A stretch of DNA of 37,097 nucleotides from Candidatus Omnitrophota bacterium. Lineage in GTDB: Bacteria > Omnitrophota > Gorgyraeia > DTHP01. This document shows, piece after piece, positions 15,432 to 25,038 of this stretch. The first letter of the stretch is position 1; the number at the start of each line of letters is the position of its first letter. The DNA lies in contig JAMWCW010000014.1 in assembly GCA_023819145.1 (NCBI GenBank), forward strand, positions 1 through 37,097, in the 5' to 3' direction. A program made the translations under genes and the position numbers. The notes below the pieces were generated by a model. The model was not told the origin of the DNA, ran no database searches, and saw nothing but the letters and a program-made list of their open reading frames with translations.

Positions 15432-18010
15432 GTAGACTTTTGAAAAATTAGCTCTCCTTTCTTTCTATCCAAATCTATCTTAACCCTATCACCTTCCTTA
15501 AACTCTCTTCCCAAGATTTTCAAAGAAAGCACATCTTGAATCTTCTTCTGAATTAGGCGTTTAAGAGGACGGGCGCCAAAATCCGGAGAAAATCCTTCTT
15601 TAGCTAAATAATCTTTTACTTCCTCGGTTATCTCTAAGGAAAATTTCTTTTCCGCCAATCTATTCTGCAGGTAACCGAGTTGTATATCAACAATTTTTCT
15701 TATGTCTTGGGGATTAAGCTTATTAAAAATAATAATCTCATCAATACGGTTTAAAAATTCGGGACGAAAATGCACCTTTAATTCCTCATTAATTTTTTCC
15801 TGCAGTTTATTTCTATCGCCAATCTCTTGAAAATAATAACTGCCAATATTGGAGGTCATAATGATTACCGTGTTTTTGAAATTTACTATTCTTCCTTGAC
15901 CATCAGTAAGTCTTCCTTCGTCCAAAACCTGGAGTAAAATATTAAAAACCTCAAGATGGGCTTTCTCGATTTCATCAAACAAAACTACCTGATAGGGTCT
16001 GCGCCTTACTGCTTCGGTAAGTTGACCTCCTTCTTCATAACCGATGTATCCCGGAGGAGCGCCAATCAGACGGCTAACCGAATGTTTCTCCATATACTCC
16101 GACATATCGATACGAAGAAGAGCATTCTCATTATCAAACAAAAACCAGGCAAGACTTCGGGCAAGCTCTGTTTTACCTACTCCTGTGGGTCCCAAGAATA
16201 TAAAAGAGCCTATGGGGCGGTTAGGATCACTTAATCCCGAGCGCGCTCTCCTTACAGCATTGGAAACTAAAGAAATAGCTTCGTCTTGTCCTACAAGCCG
16301 TGATTTTAGACGTTCTTCCATAAATACCAGTTTTTCCGTTTCTCCCTCCATCAGGCGAGAAAGAGGGATCCCGGTCCATTTGGACACTATCTCCGCAATA
16401 TCTTCTTCGTCTACCTCTTCCTTAAGCATCTTTTTCTTCTTCTGTATCTTAACCAATTCTTCATTGAGCACCTTTAATTTTTTATCTAATTCTATCAGTT
16501 TCCCATAGCGAATTTCTGCCACCTTGTCCAAATCTCCTTGTTTCTCAAACTTCTGTTCCTCCAAACGTGCTTTTTCTATCTCCTCTTTTACTTTGCGAAT
16601 TTCCAAAATAAGTCCTTTTTCTTTCTCCCAGTGCTGTTTCATTTCTCTAACTGCCTTCTTTAAATCCTCAAGTTCTTTTTCTATTTTCTCCAACCTTTCT
16701 TTAACCTGAGAATCCTTCTCTTTCTTTAAAGCCTGTCGCTCAATCTCCAATTGAATTATCTTTCTTTCTTTTTCATCTATTTCCGTTGGAAGACTGTCAA
16801 TTTCTATACGCAACTTAGAAGCCGCTTCATCAATTAAATCTATCGCTTTATCGGGAAGAAATCTTTCACTAATATAGCGGTCGGACAAAACAGCTGCTGC
16901 TACCAAAGCACTGTCTTTTATCCGCACTCCGTGGTGCAGTTCGTAACGTTCTTTCAATCCCCGTAATATAGCAATAGTCTCCTCTACCGTAGGCTGTCCG
17001 ATGAAGATGGGTTGGAAACGTCTCTCTAAAGCCGGGTCTTTTTCAATATGCTTACGGTACTCGTCAAGAGTGGTAGCTCCCACGCAACGCAACTCTCCTC
17101 TCGCCAAAGCAGGTTTGAGCATATTAGAAGCATCCACCGCGCCTTCTGCCTGTCCTGCTCCCACAATGGTATGTAATTCATCAATAAATAAAATAATCTT
17201 ACCCTCTTTTGCTTGAACTTCTTTTAAAACTGCTTTCATCCTTTCCTCAAACTCCCCTCTAAATTTTGTCCCTGCAATTAAAGAACCGATATCCAAAGCT
17301 ACAACCTCTTTTTCCTTAAGACTATCGGGGACATCTCCTTTGGCAATGCGTTGAGCAAGTCCTTCTGCTACTGCGGTCTTTCCTACACCTGGTTCACCGA
17401 TAAGTACCGGATTATTTTTAGTTCTCCGCGAAAGAACTTGAATTACCCTTCTTATTTCATCATCTCTGCCAATCACTGGATCAAGTTTACCCAACATTGC
17501 CAATTCCGTGAGATTGCGCCCATATTTTTCCAATGCCTGGTATTTATCTTCTGGATTAGGGTCAGTTACTTGATATGTCCCACGCAAATCCATTAATGCC
17601 TTGAGTAAGCCCTCTCTGTTTATCCCAAATCTTTTGACAATCTTATTCTTTAAATCTACGTCCTCTATAATTGCCATTAAAAGATGTTCTGTGCTTACAT
17701 ATTCATCTTTTAGATTTTTTGCTTCTCGTAATGCTTCACTAAAAACTTTATTTAAACGGGGAGAAAGATAAAGAGAAGAAACAGCTGTCTCCACCTGTGG
17801 CTTATTTTCCAATTCCTTATTTACATAATTTTTAAGAGAAATTATATCTACACCCATTCTCTTTAATAAAGACGTAATAAAACCTTCTTCCTCTAAAAGA
17901 GCCAATAAGAGGTGCTCTGTTTCAACCTGTTGGTGGTGTCTTTCTTGAGCAAGTTGGGTTGCTTTTTCAATCGCTTCCTGTGCTTTTACCGTAAATTTAT
18001 CCAAACGCAT
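15428..18010 (-). CDS. clpB: ATP-dependent disaggregase ClpB
   Basis: ClpB is a hexameric AAA+ chaperone that rescues aggregated proteins with DnaK and small heat-shock proteins. Domains in order: Clp-N repeat (1-145); AAA1 with Walker A GEPGVGKT at 205-212 and Walker B ILFIDE near 275; the coiled-coil M domain (about 405-525) that distinguishes ClpB; AAA2 with GPTGVGKT at 607-614 and [10 protein letters not shown]; and a C-terminal D2 small domain. At 860 residues it is full length. The start has GGAGGG upstream. It lies 107 bases after hsp20, so it probably belongs to the HspR-controlled operon. Confidence 0.97.
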   Translation of the reverse strand: MRLDKFTVKAQEAIEKATQLAQERHHQQVETEHLLLALLEEEGFITSLLKRMGVDIISLKNYVNKELENKPQVETAVSSLYLSPRLNKVFSEALREAKNLKDEYVSTEHLLMAIIEDVDLKNKIVKRFGINREGLLKALMDLRGTYQVTDPNPEDKYQALEKYGRNLTELAMLGKLDPVIGRDDEIRRVIQVLSRRTKNNPVLIGEPGVGKTAVAEGLAQRIAKGDVPDSLKEKEVVALDIGSLIAGTKFRGEFEERMKAVLKEVQAKEGKIILFIDELHTIVGAGQAEGAVDASNMLKPALARGELRCVGATTLDEYRKHIEKDPALERRFQPIFIGQPTVEETIAILRGLKERYELHHGVRIKDSALVAAAVLSDRYISERFLPDKAIDLIDEAASKLRIEIDSLPTEIDEKERKIIQLEIERQALKKEKDSQVKERLEKIEKELEDLKKAVREMKQHWEKEKGLILEIRKVKEEIEKARLEEQKFEKQGDLDKVAEIRYGKLIELDKKLKVLNEELVKIQKKKKMLKEEVDEEDIAEIVSKWTGIPLSRLMEGETEKLVFMEERLKSRLVGQDEAISLVSNAVRRARSGLSDPNRPIGSFIFLGPTGVGKTELARSLAWFLFDNENALLRIDMSEYMEKHSVSRLIGAPPGYIGYEEGGQLTEAVRRRPYQVVLFDEIEKAHLEVFNILLQVLDEGRLTDGQGRIVNFKNTVIIMTSNIGSYYFQEIGDRNKLQEKINEELKVHFRPEFLNRIDEIIIFNKLNPQDIRKIVDIQLGYLQNRLAEKKFSLEITEEVKDYLAKEGFSPDFGARPLKRLIQKKIQDVLSLKILGREFKEGDRVKIDLDRKKGELIFQKST

Positions 18011-18117
18011 TATTATCCCTCCAAGAATCTGAAAGGTTTGTTATGATCTTATTATTATCTTAATTATTTTATATTTAAATGGGTTTAAAGAGGAAGGCAT
18101 AAATTTATATTTTATTA

Positions 18118-18585
18118 TTACTGTATTTCAACTTTGGTCCCTTTTGCTTTAGCCTCTTCATTCTTAGGAAGAGTAATCTCTAAAACCCCTTCCTTATAAG
18201 AGGCTTTTATCTTTGAAGTATCTACATAGGATGGTAGATTTATGGAACGTTGGAATACTCCATAAAATCTCTCCACTCTATGTAGATGTTTATCTTTTAT
18301 TTCTTCTTCCTTTTTCTTCTCTCCGCTGATAGTAAGCACATCTCCTTGAACCGATACATTAATCTCATCTTTTTTCATTCCGGGGATATCTGCTTTTACA
18401 ACTACCGTATCTTTTGTCTCATAAATATCTAACGGCACTGACCAAACTTTATCTCTCAACGAATGTCTACCAATGTGCCAACGCAGTAAAGGAAAATCAA
18501 AGAATTTGCTAATTTCTTCCTCTAACTCACTAAATTCCCTCAACGGATCCCATTCCTCTTTAGGTCTCCACTTAATCAAAGCCAT
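18118..18585 (-). CDS. Small heat-shock protein Hsp20 (alpha-crystallin domain)
   Basis: This chaperone holds unfolded proteins for refolding. The alpha-crystallin domain covers about 48-150: VWSVPLDIYETKDTVVVKADIPGM..DEINVSV..LTISGEKK, ending with GVLEITLPK. The start is the ATG at 18585 (MALIKWRPKEE). An in-frame GTG at 18594 is part of the very strong Shine-Dalgarno AAGGAGGTGAT (18590-18600) and is unlikely to be used. That ribosome binding site overlaps the end of the hspR-like gene, so the two are tightly coupled. Confidence 0.95.
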   Translation of the reverse strand: MALIKWRPKEEWDPLREFSELEEEISKFFDFPLLRWHIGRHSLRDKVWSVPLDIYETKDTVVVKADIPGMKKDEINVSVQGDVLTISGEKKKEEEIKDKHLHRVERFYGVFQRSINLPSYVDTSKIKASYKEGVLEITLPKNEEAKAKGTKVEIQ

Positions 18586-18590
18586 AGAAA

Positions 18591-18887
18591 TCACCTCCTT
18601 TCTTTATGCCCTTCCTCTTTAAACCCTATCTTGCCTTCCATTTCCAGAATAAATTTAATTCCGCTTATGTTTATCCCTTTTTCTTCCATAAGATAACGTA
18701 TGTAAACAAGCCTATCCAAATCCTCAATACAATAAAGTCGAGTCTTTCCTTTGGTTTTTTTAGGCCGGACTATTCCTTTACGGTCTAAAATTCTCAGCGT
18801 CCATTCCGGCAAATTAACTAATTTACTTACTACACTGATGACGAACACCGGCTCGTTTAAAGGTATCTTGAAATATTCCTTTTTCAT
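18591..18887 (-). CDS. MerR-family regulator, HspR-like
   Basis: HspR-type regulators repress chaperone operons and need DnaK as co-repressor. The 98-residue product has the MerR DNA-binding pattern: VFVISVVSKLVNLPEWTLRILDRKGIVRPKKTKGKTRLYCIEDLDRL carries the HTH and wing in sense, at about residues 13-58. Its position directly ahead of hsp20 and clpB supports the HspR role. The ATG at 18887 is preferred; a TTG two codons earlier lies almost at the predicted transcription start. No HAIR-type inverted repeat (CTTGAGT-N7-ACTCAAG) is visible near the promoter, so the operator must differ if this is the regulator. Confidence 0.8.
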   Translation of the reverse strand: MKKEYFKIPLNEPVFVISVVSKLVNLPEWTLRILDRKGIVRPKKTKGKTRLYCIEDLDRLVYIRYLMEEKGINISGIKFILEMEGKIGFKEEGHKERR

Positions 18888-18898
18888 AGCCAATAAAA

Positions 18899-18927
18899 CT
18901 TATAGCATAAATTAGAAAATTTGTCAA
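18899..18927 (-). promoter_or_regulatory. Promoter of the hspR-hsp20-clpB operon
   Basis: TTGACA (18922-18927), 17 bases, then TATAAG (18899-18904) on the minus strand. Only 11 bases separate the -10 box from the ATG at 18887, and no ribosome binding site lies between, so the transcript is probably nearly leaderless. Confidence 0.8.
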
Positions 18928-18945
18928 GAAAATTTTTTAAAAAAA

Positions 18946-19563
18946 TTATATTTTCTGAAATCTTTTATCAATTTTTCTAATCAAAGAGACGAATCTCTTT
19001 ACGGGAAGCCCAACAATATTATAGAAGTCTCCGTCGATTTCCTTAACCAACTTTCTTGCTCTTTCTTCGATGTCAATTCCGCCGGCACGGTCTAAACTTA
19101 CTGAATCTGACAAATAATCTTCAATGTCCTTTTCATTGAGTTTGCGAAAAATTACCTTAGTCTTCTCATAGTCAATATAGAAAGTATTCTTTTCAACATC
19201 AATAATTGCTATACCTGAATAAACCCAATGGGGATAGCGGGAAAATAGTCTTAAAAATTTCTTTGCCTCTTGATAATCATTTGGTTTACCGATAATCTTA
19301 CCTTTTACAAAAACCACTGTATCCGCTCCTACGATTATCCCCTCTTTGAATCTCTTTGCTACTTCCTCTGCTTTTTTAAAAGCATTAGCCTTTACTAATT
19401 CTGCGGGACCATGTTTCAGAACCCTCCTTTCTTTAATCATTGGAGGAGAAACAATAAACTTCAGCCCCAATTGCCTAAATAACTTTGCTCTTCTTGGCGA
19501 AGCTGAAGCCAGTATAATCTTTCTCTTGATTTTTATTCCTAATTTGGGAAGTTTGTATCTCAT
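18946..19563 (-). CDS. maf: Maf-family nucleoside triphosphate pyrophosphatase
   Basis: Maf proteins hydrolyse non-canonical or selected nucleoside triphosphates to monophosphates. The signature KIILASASPRRAKLFRQLG lies near the N-terminus, IIVGADTVVFV in the middle, and the later GRxxxxxAKxFLRLFS and YNIVGLPV motifs fit. The length of 205 residues is usual. It begins 15 bases after the BaiN-type gene and closes that operon. Confidence 0.93.
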   Translation of the reverse strand: MRYKLPKLGIKIKRKIILASASPRRAKLFRQLGLKFIVSPPMIKERRVLKHGPAELVKANAFKKAEEVAKRFKEGIIVGADTVVFVKGKIIGKPNDYQEAKKFLRLFSRYPHWVYSGIAIIDVEKNTFYIDYEKTKVIFRKLNEKDIEDYLSDSVSLDRAGGIDIEERARKLVKEIDGDFYNIVGLPVKRFVSLIRKIDKRFQKI

Positions 19564-19578
19564 CTCTTAAATCCAACG

Positions 19579-20874
19579 TTATAAACTTCTCCCTGCACTC
19601 TCACCTGCGAGGTATCCCGTAGAAAAAGCAGCTTGTAAATTGTATCCCCCTGTCTTTGCGTCTATATCTATAACTTCCCCGCAAAAATATAATCCCCTAA
19701 TTAATTTCGACTCCATCGTCAGAGGATTTATCTCCTTTGTATCTACCCCACCTCTGGTAACAATAGCATTCTCGATAGGAAGACAACCAGTAATGGTCAA
19801 AGGGAATTCTTTCAATAAATTTATAATGCTTTTCCGTTCATCCACTCTTAACTGATTTATTCTCTTATCTCTTGATAAATTAAGAATTTCCAAGAAAATA
19901 TCTGTAAAACGCACGGGTAGTAAATCTTTTAGATAGTTTCTAATACTTTTGTTCCCGCAAACATGCAAATCCCTAATTATCCTCTCTTCCAATTCCTTTC
20001 GCTCAATAAAAGGTTTAAAATCTATATAGAGTTTGATACCTCTTCTATCTTTAAAGGATTCAACGACGTCACCACTCAGCGATAACACAATGGGACCGGT
20101 AATTCCCGGAAAAGTTTTTTTTCTTCCTATTACCGGCTCATTAACTACAAAAGTAGCAAAGAGCATTTCTCCGGTTTCTGATACCAACTCTCTATCATTT
20201 TTTAGAAAATATATTTTAACATTTTTAAGACCTAAACCCTTTAACTGCTTAACAAAACTTTCCTTTACCAACAAAGGAACCAAGGCAGGGCTGAGAGGAT
20301 TAATAGTATGACCTAAACTCTTGGCTATTAAATACCCATCCCCTTCAGAACCGGTCTGCGGATAGGACATTCCTCCTGTAGCTAAAATTATCCTTTCTGC
20401 TCTAAAAACTTTTTCCCTTATCCTGATACCATAAACACTTTTCTTCCTAACCAATATCTCATCTACCTTAGAATTTAAGAGGACTTCTACTCTATTTCCT
20501 AAAATATATTTCTCCAGTACCCTTACTACCGAATCTGCCTTGTCCGAAAGAGGAAAAACTCTCCCTCCGCGTTCAACCTTGGGTTTCAAGCCGGAGCGTT
20601 CAAAAAACTCTATAAGTTCGGCATTGAAGAATCTATGAAAAGCATTACGTAAGAAATTACGCGTCTTTCCAAAATGCAGAAGAAAATCTTCAAGTTCTCC
20701 TACATTGGTAAAATTACATCTTCCCTTACCACTGATATTAAGCTTACGACCTAAACAATTCCCTTTCTCAATTAATAAAACCTTCTTTCCTAACTCTCCC
20801 GCCCTTCCTGCGGCCATCATTCCGCTTGCTCCTCCTCCCACAACAATCACCTCTTTTATCATATTATTTTCCAT
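19579..20874 (-). CDS. BaiN/YhiN (HI0933)-type FAD-dependent oxidoreductase
   Basis: A flavoprotein of the HI0933/BaiN family, which binds FAD and NAD(P)H; the physiological substrate is usually unknown. The N-terminal Rossmann motif VVGGGASGMMAAGRAGELG is followed by LGRKLNISGKGRCNFTN, a family signature. The C-terminus has GGVDTKEINPLTMESK and GYNLQAAFSTG, which contact FAD. The length of 431 residues is typical. It starts 5 bases after the radical SAM gene ends. Confidence 0.9.
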   Translation of the reverse strand: MENNMIKEVIVVGGGASGMMAAGRAGELGKKVLLIEKGNCLGRKLNISGKGRCNFTNVGELEDFLLHFGKTRNFLRNAFHRFFNAELIEFFERSGLKPKVERGGRVFPLSDKADSVVRVLEKYILGNRVEVLLNSKVDEILVRKKSVYGIRIREKVFRAERIILATGGMSYPQTGSEGDGYLIAKSLGHTINPLSPALVPLLVKESFVKQLKGLGLKNVKIYFLKNDRELVSETGEMLFATFVVNEPVIGRKKTFPGITGPIVLSLSGDVVESFKDRRGIKLYIDFKPFIERKELEERIIRDLHVCGNKSIRNYLKDLLPVRFTDIFLEILNLSRDKRINQLRVDERKSIINLLKEFPLTITGCLPIENAIVTRGGVDTKEINPLTMESKLIRGLYFCGEVIDIDAKTGGYNLQAAFSTGYLAGESAGRSL

Positions 20875-20879
20875 CTGGT

Positions 20880-21842
20880 TTACAACGATTCAAAATATTC
20901 TCCCGCAAAATCTAAACGGGTTTTGTCATCAATCTCATCCTGTATCCAACCATTATCAAACCCAAATTCAAAAACAATTTTAGTTGCCCATAAGTATTCC
21001 TCATGATTGATGGACCGATTCAGAAAGCTATCATCCCTTGCTTTATAAAAAGAATAATACTGACTCATTAAACTTAAGTAACACTTTGGGGATATTTCTC
21101 CTTTAATAAACTGCAAAATTTTCTCTAATCTGTTTAGATTGTGTGGGAGAATTAAAATCCTTATAAGTAAACCCTTACGGGCAGTTTCTCCTTCCATCAC
21201 CAAATTACCCACCTGTCGATACATTTCCTTAATCGCTGATTGATTTATCCTTACATAGTTTTTCATTAAAGAATACTTGTAAGCAATTTCATCATCTCCG
21301 TATCGCATATCCGGAAGATAGATATCGATGATTTCTTCTAACAACCGTAAAATCTCGGAATTTTCATAACCGCTGGTATTGTAGACAAGAGGTAATCTAA
21401 ATCCAGCTTCAACCGCTAACACCAATGCTTCTAAAATCTGAGTTAAATAATGAGTAGGAGTTACTAAATTAACATTATGACAATTCTTTTCCTGAAGAGT
21501 TAACATTATCTTTGCCAGTTCCTCTACAGTTATTTTCTTGCCTTCTCCCAACTGGCTAAATTTCCAATTCTGACAGTAAATACAACGATTAGAGCAATAA
21601 CTAAAAAATATAGTCCCCGAACCATTTCGTCCGGAGATTGGCGGTTCCTCTCCAAAGTGAACCTGATAATTAAATATCTTGAGCTCTTTACCTGCTTGAC
21701 AAAACCCGATTTCTCCTTTTTCACGATTGACTCTACATTCGCGTGGACAGAGAGAACAGGCTTTAAGCATTTTTTTAAATAGCATTACCCTTTCTTTCAG
21801 TCTACCATTTTTAAGAAGATTTAAGTAAGAAGGATAAGACAT
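20880..21842 (-). CDS. Radical SAM protein, PflA-like (COG1313 type)
   Basis: A predicted SAM radical enzyme of the pyruvate-formate-lyase-activase-like group. The cluster cysteines are C83, C87 and C90 (YCSNRCIYCQNW). An N-terminal cysteine set at C29, C32, C36 and C48 (CSLCPRECRVNR...GFC) is typical of this subgroup and may bind a second cluster or zinc. The length is 320 residues. The substrate is not evident. Gaps of 2 and 5 bases to its neighbours show it is embedded in one operon with the GlcD-type and BaiN-type flavoproteins. Confidence 0.9.
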   Translation of the reverse strand: MSYPSYLNLLKNGRLKERVMLFKKMLKACSLCPRECRVNREKGEIGFCQAGKELKIFNYQVHFGEEPPISGRNGSGTIFFSYCSNRCIYCQNWKFSQLGEGKKITVEELAKIMLTLQEKNCHNVNLVTPTHYLTQILEALVLAVEAGFRLPLVYNTSGYENSEILRLLEEIIDIYLPDMRYGDDEIAYKYSLMKNYVRINQSAIKEMYRQVGNLVMEGETARKGLLIRILILPHNLNRLEKILQFIKGEISPKCYLSLMSQYYSFYKARDDSFLNRSINHEEYLWATKIVFEFGFDNGWIQDEIDDKTRLDFAGEYFESL

Positions 21843-21844
21843 AA

Positions 21845-23344
21845 TTAGGAAATACCCAAAAGTATTTCTTTAGGAAAGATATTATCCAGCCCCAGAATAA
21901 GCGCAGGGTCAAACTGTTTCTTAAGGTAAGCCATCTCTAAGATGGCTTCCTTACCGAACATAATCTCCAGATATTTATGTTTAAGTTTGCCTATTCCATG
22001 TTCGGCAGAAACCGTACCTCCTGAAACTACTACCTTTTTAGCCATGGTTATATAAATCTCTCTTGCTTTCAAGAATTCTTGTTCATCCTCGGATAAAATG
22101 TTGATATGGAGATGATTATCTCCTATGTGTCCAAAAATTACATAATTAAGCCCAGATTCTTTAAGCAAAGATTTATAAAATCTAAAAATATTACTAAAAT
22201 TTTTATCCGGAACCGCCATATCTGTTCCTATTTTAGGAAAGCCATTCTTTTTTACTATTGTGTTTACCAATTCGGGTAGTGCGTGCCGGAATTCCTGAAA
22301 AAATTCTTTTTCCTTATCCGTTTGAGAAAACCAACTGTTTTCCAGAAGTATCCCTTTTTTGTCTAAAAAATTCACCCATTCATCCAGAACGCTATTCTGG
22401 TTTTCGGAAGTATATTCTTGTTCTACGAGTAAAGCCGATTCTGTCTCGGCTGGAATCTGGGTATATTTTTGTCTTAACAATTGAAGAGCAAAATAATCAA
22501 AAAATTCTAAAGAAAGACAATCAATGTTACTTTTTTCCTTACCCTTACGAGTAAGAAAAGAAATCTCTTTTACTTTATCAACTATCTCCAAAGCCTTCTT
22601 CTCTTCGCGGAAGAAAAGTATTATCCCAAATATATTTTTATTTATTTTAGAAAGAGTTAATTCAACCTCTCCTACAAAACCCAAGGTGCCTTCCTGTCCA
22701 ATAAAAAGGTCTATTAAATCCATGTTTTCTTTAACAAAATAGCCCGCAGATGTTTTTATGCCGGGAACAGTATACGAAGGGAGTTTTATCTCTCGGTCTT
22801 TTCCGTTAAGTATTAAATTAAACTTTCTTCCTTGAGCAAAATTTTCTCCTCTTCTTATCTCTAATGTATCTCCATTTGTTAAAACAACCTTTATCCGGCG
22901 CACATAATTACGAGTTGAGCCATACTTAAACCCACGAGCTCCGGAAGCATTGGTAGCCAGAGTTCCACCAATAAAAGCATTGTTTTCCGTAGGTTGAGGA
23001 AGATAGAATAAACCAAAACGCTTCGCTTCTTCTTCTAACTCCGCAATCCTTACGCCGGGTTCTAATACTACATAACCACCGTCCTCAGTTTTTCTTACCT
23101 CAATAATTCTATTCAACCTGTCCGTGGCTAAAACTACTCCTCCATAAGGTAATCCTGCTCCGGTTACTCCGGTTCTACCACCGCTAATCGTCACCGGCGT
23201 ATCCTCCAACGAAGCTTCCCTTAAAAAGTCCTCTACCTCCCGGATGTTTTCAGCTAAAACTACTGCTTCACAAAAAGCATCACGGATGCCAGAACTATCT
23301 TCAAGATAAGCCCTAATTAAATCCCTATCTTCTTTACGAATCAT
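21845..23344 (-). CDS. FAD-binding oxidase, GlcD / D-lactate dehydrogenase type
   Basis: This family oxidises 2-hydroxy acids such as glycolate or D-lactate. The PCMH FAD-binding domain spans about 40-225, with VTISGGRTGVTGAG, VLEPGV, FIGGTLATNASGARGFKYGS and GQEGTLGFV. The C-terminal cap includes VIFGHIGDNHLHINIL and VVSGGTVSAEHGIGKLK, both family hallmarks. It is 499 residues. No companion GlcE or iron-sulfur GlcF lies nearby. larC in this window makes lactate chemistry tempting, but the two are 14 kb apart. Confidence 0.9.
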   Translation of the reverse strand: MIRKEDRDLIRAYLEDSSGIRDAFCEAVVLAENIREVEDFLREASLEDTPVTISGGRTGVTGAGLPYGGVVLATDRLNRIIEVRKTEDGGYVVLEPGVRIAELEEEAKRFGLFYLPQPTENNAFIGGTLATNASGARGFKYGSTRNYVRRIKVVLTNGDTLEIRRGENFAQGRKFNLILNGKDREIKLPSYTVPGIKTSAGYFVKENMDLIDLFIGQEGTLGFVGEVELTLSKINKNIFGIILFFREEKKALEIVDKVKEISFLTRKGKEKSNIDCLSLEFFDYFALQLLRQKYTQIPAETESALLVEQEYTSENQNSVLDEWVNFLDKKGILLENSWFSQTDKEKEFFQEFRHALPELVNTIVKKNGFPKIGTDMAVPDKNFSNIFRFYKSLLKESGLNYVIFGHIGDNHLHINILSEDEQEFLKAREIYITMAKKVVVSGGTVSAEHGIGKLKHKYLEIMFGKEAILEMAYLKKQFDPALILGLDNIFPKEILLGIS

Positions 23345-23421
23345 TTTTTATGCTCTTATAAACAAGTCAATAAAAACACTCTTAACTCTTTATGTGAAAA
23401 TAAAATTAATTACAGAAAGAA

Positions 23422-24354
23422 CTACTTCTCCCAGGAAATGAGCCGATTGTCTTCAAAAATTAGTACTATCACCGATTTAAGAGCATATTTTTTATATTTA
23501 GAAGGAATCCCGTAAATCCATTTCTCCCTTCTCCGCTTGCCATCCTGGGTAAGTAGCCCTCGGGAAACCTCACCAAATTCAGAATCATTAATCCATTTAT
23601 TATACCACTCGGGTTGAATAATCTCTTTACCGCTTACAGTAATATTTTTTTTCTGTAAAGGCTGCCCATAAAGAAAAACGATGCTCTGCGGAGGCAAACC
23701 TAAAAGATAACTATTAATATCTGCTCGCGAAAGGTCGCGTTCTAAACGCAGATAGTTCTCAACCTGTTGACTTACCCCTGTTTCTGGTTCTTTGGAATAA
23801 ACAAAAAATTCTTTTTCTCTTTTTACGCCCATTTTTGTAGTTATGCCTTTTTTATCCTCTAATGCCTGATACATCAGGTTCTTTGCCTCTTCTTTTTTAC
23901 TAACTTCCTTATAGAGTTCCGGCGCATACTGGGAAAGTAAATCCTTTGCCTTCAATACCCAAGGGTCACCTGGGGGTCCGATCTCTATCCTTCTCTGCAA
24001 ATAAGGAATCGCCTTATCTGTCAAACCACGAGAAACATATAACAAAGCCAGATTCATTACCGCTTCTCCATAGTTAGGGTCAATATCAAGTGCCCTCAAG
24101 TATTCCTTCTCTGCTTTTTCTAACCATCCTTTCATTTCATAAATTATGCCCAGGTCATTGTGGGAAGGCGCATAACAGGAATCAAGTAAAGAGGCTTTCT
24201 GGAGATATTTTATGGCTTCATCGTAATCTTTGTTCTGCCAGGCAAGATACCCTTTCATGCGGTATTCTACCGCATCTTTAGAAAACATCTTTGCTTCACC
24301 AAAACCCTCCCCCACTATACAAAAAAATAGAAAAATAGTTATTATTTTTCTCAT
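23422..24354 (-). CDS. Exported TPR protein with GWxTD-like C-terminal part
   Basis: The 310-residue product has an N-terminal signal peptide (MRKIITIFLFFCIVGEGFGEA). Two to three TPR units follow at about 30-135: MKGYLAWQNKDYDEAIKYLQKAS, then DLGIIYEMKGWLEKAEKEYLRAL and ALLYVSRGLTDKAIPYLQ. A C-terminal region at about 180-310 includes IVFLYGQPLQKK, WYNKWINDSEFGEV and WIYGIPSKYKKYALKSVIVLIFEDNRL; this resembles domains that end FGxP-type exported TPR proteins, but I cannot name the family. It heads the operon with the GlcD, radical SAM, BaiN and Maf genes, 77 bases before the GlcD gene. It has its own promoter. Confidence 0.75.
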   Translation of the reverse strand: MRKIITIFLFFCIVGEGFGEAKMFSKDAVEYRMKGYLAWQNKDYDEAIKYLQKASLLDSCYAPSHNDLGIIYEMKGWLEKAEKEYLRALDIDPNYGEAVMNLALLYVSRGLTDKAIPYLQRRIEIGPPGDPWVLKAKDLLSQYAPELYKEVSKKEEAKNLMYQALEDKKGITTKMGVKREKEFFVYSKEPETGVSQQVENYLRLERDLSRADINSYLLGLPPQSIVFLYGQPLQKKNITVSGKEIIQPEWYNKWINDSEFGEVSRGLLTQDGKRRREKWIYGIPSKYKKYALKSVIVLIFEDNRLISWEK

Positions 24355-24366
24355 CTCTTACTTATG

Positions 24367-24395
24367 ATTTTAAAATTAATTTCAGAAACAGTCAA
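24367..24395 (-). promoter_or_regulatory. Promoter for the TPR-glcD operon
   Basis: TTGACT (24390-24395), 17 bases, then TAAAAT (24367-24372) on the minus strand. The ATG at 24354 lies 12 bases from the -10 box, giving a leader of only about 6 bases. Confidence 0.65.
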
Positions 24396-24445
24396 GAATT
24401 AATATCTTTATAATATTCTGTCTTTTACATGATGAGAAAAAATAG

Positions 24446-24625
24446 TTAAATGCGCTCCTTCCTTTCGCCTATAGATTTACCGCAACCGCAACAACGGTAG
24501 TCATAGAGATTGCCATCAGGAAGAATAAGCAAAAGTACTTCCTCCACCGGCATTGACCTTCCGCAGTTATCGCAGTAAAGATGAGTAGCTACAAATTTTT
24601 CAAATTGAGGTTTGTTATTCTTCAT
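24446..24625 (-). CDS. Small zinc-ribbon protein
   Basis: A 59-residue product with two CxxC pairs, LYCDNCG and RCCGCGK, about 25 residues apart, as in a zinc ribbon. The ATG at 24625 is preferred to the TTG three codons earlier. Either way it overlaps the release-factor-like gene's stop by 9-18 bases, so the two are coupled. Function unknown; such ribbons often bind nucleic acid or serve as metal-binding adaptors. Confidence 0.65.
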   Translation of the reverse strand: MKNNKPQFEKFVATHLYCDNCGRSMPVEEVLLLILPDGNLYDYRCCGCGKSIGERKERI

Positions 24626-25034
24626 CAAAAACAACCTTTTTCCTTAAAGACTTAATTTCTGAATGAATGCGTTTTTCTCGCAAAATTCTTTCCTTTGCTT
24701 TCTTGCTTCTCCTTATTTTCTGCCTTCTTATTTTTTCAATTCTCCTTCTCTCTATAGACTCCTTAACCTTTAAAAGAGATTCTAATTTTTCTGTGAGAAT
24801 TTTCCTCGCCAGAAATCTATTAATCACCTGAGAACGTTCCTGGCTGCACTTCACCTCAATCCCTGAAGGCATATGCTTCAGATAAACACAACTTGAAGCT
24901 TTATTGACTTTCTGTCCACCTTTACCCGGAGAATGCACAAATTTCTCCACAATGTCTTTGTCAAAAATACCCAAAGAATTCATTTTTTCATACAGTTTTC
25001 TGATTTTATCTGGATTTACCCCAAAAGATTCCAT
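24615..25034 (-). CDS. Release-factor-like protein with GGQ motif (ArfB/RFH-like)
   Basis: The protein carries the peptidyl-tRNA hydrolysing domain of class I release factors. SPGKGGQKVNKASSCVYLKH at about residues 34-53 holds the catalytic GGQ, and SQERSQVINRFLARK follows. A basic C-terminal tail (about 90-130, rich in Arg and Lys) resembles the ribosome-entering tail of ArfB/YaeJ. At 139 residues it lacks codon-recognition domains, so it probably releases peptides from stalled ribosomes. It sits 4 bases after the GroES-like gene. The alternative is a mitochondrial-type or RF-H accessory factor. Confidence 0.85.
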   Translation of the reverse strand: MESFGVNPDKIRKLYEKMNSLGIFDKDIVEKFVHSPGKGGQKVNKASSCVYLKHMPSGIEVKCSQERSQVINRFLARKILTEKLESLLKVKESIERRRIEKIRRQKIRRSKKAKERILREKRIHSEIKSLRKKVVFDEE

Positions 25035-25038
25035 TTTC

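Noticed and set aside
16044-16508. Long plus-strand open frames across clpB
   Set aside because: They mirror the clpB codons on the other strand and match no protein pattern.
18894-18945. HAIR operator for HspR
   Set aside because: No CTTGAGT-type inverted repeat is present, although the gene order fits.
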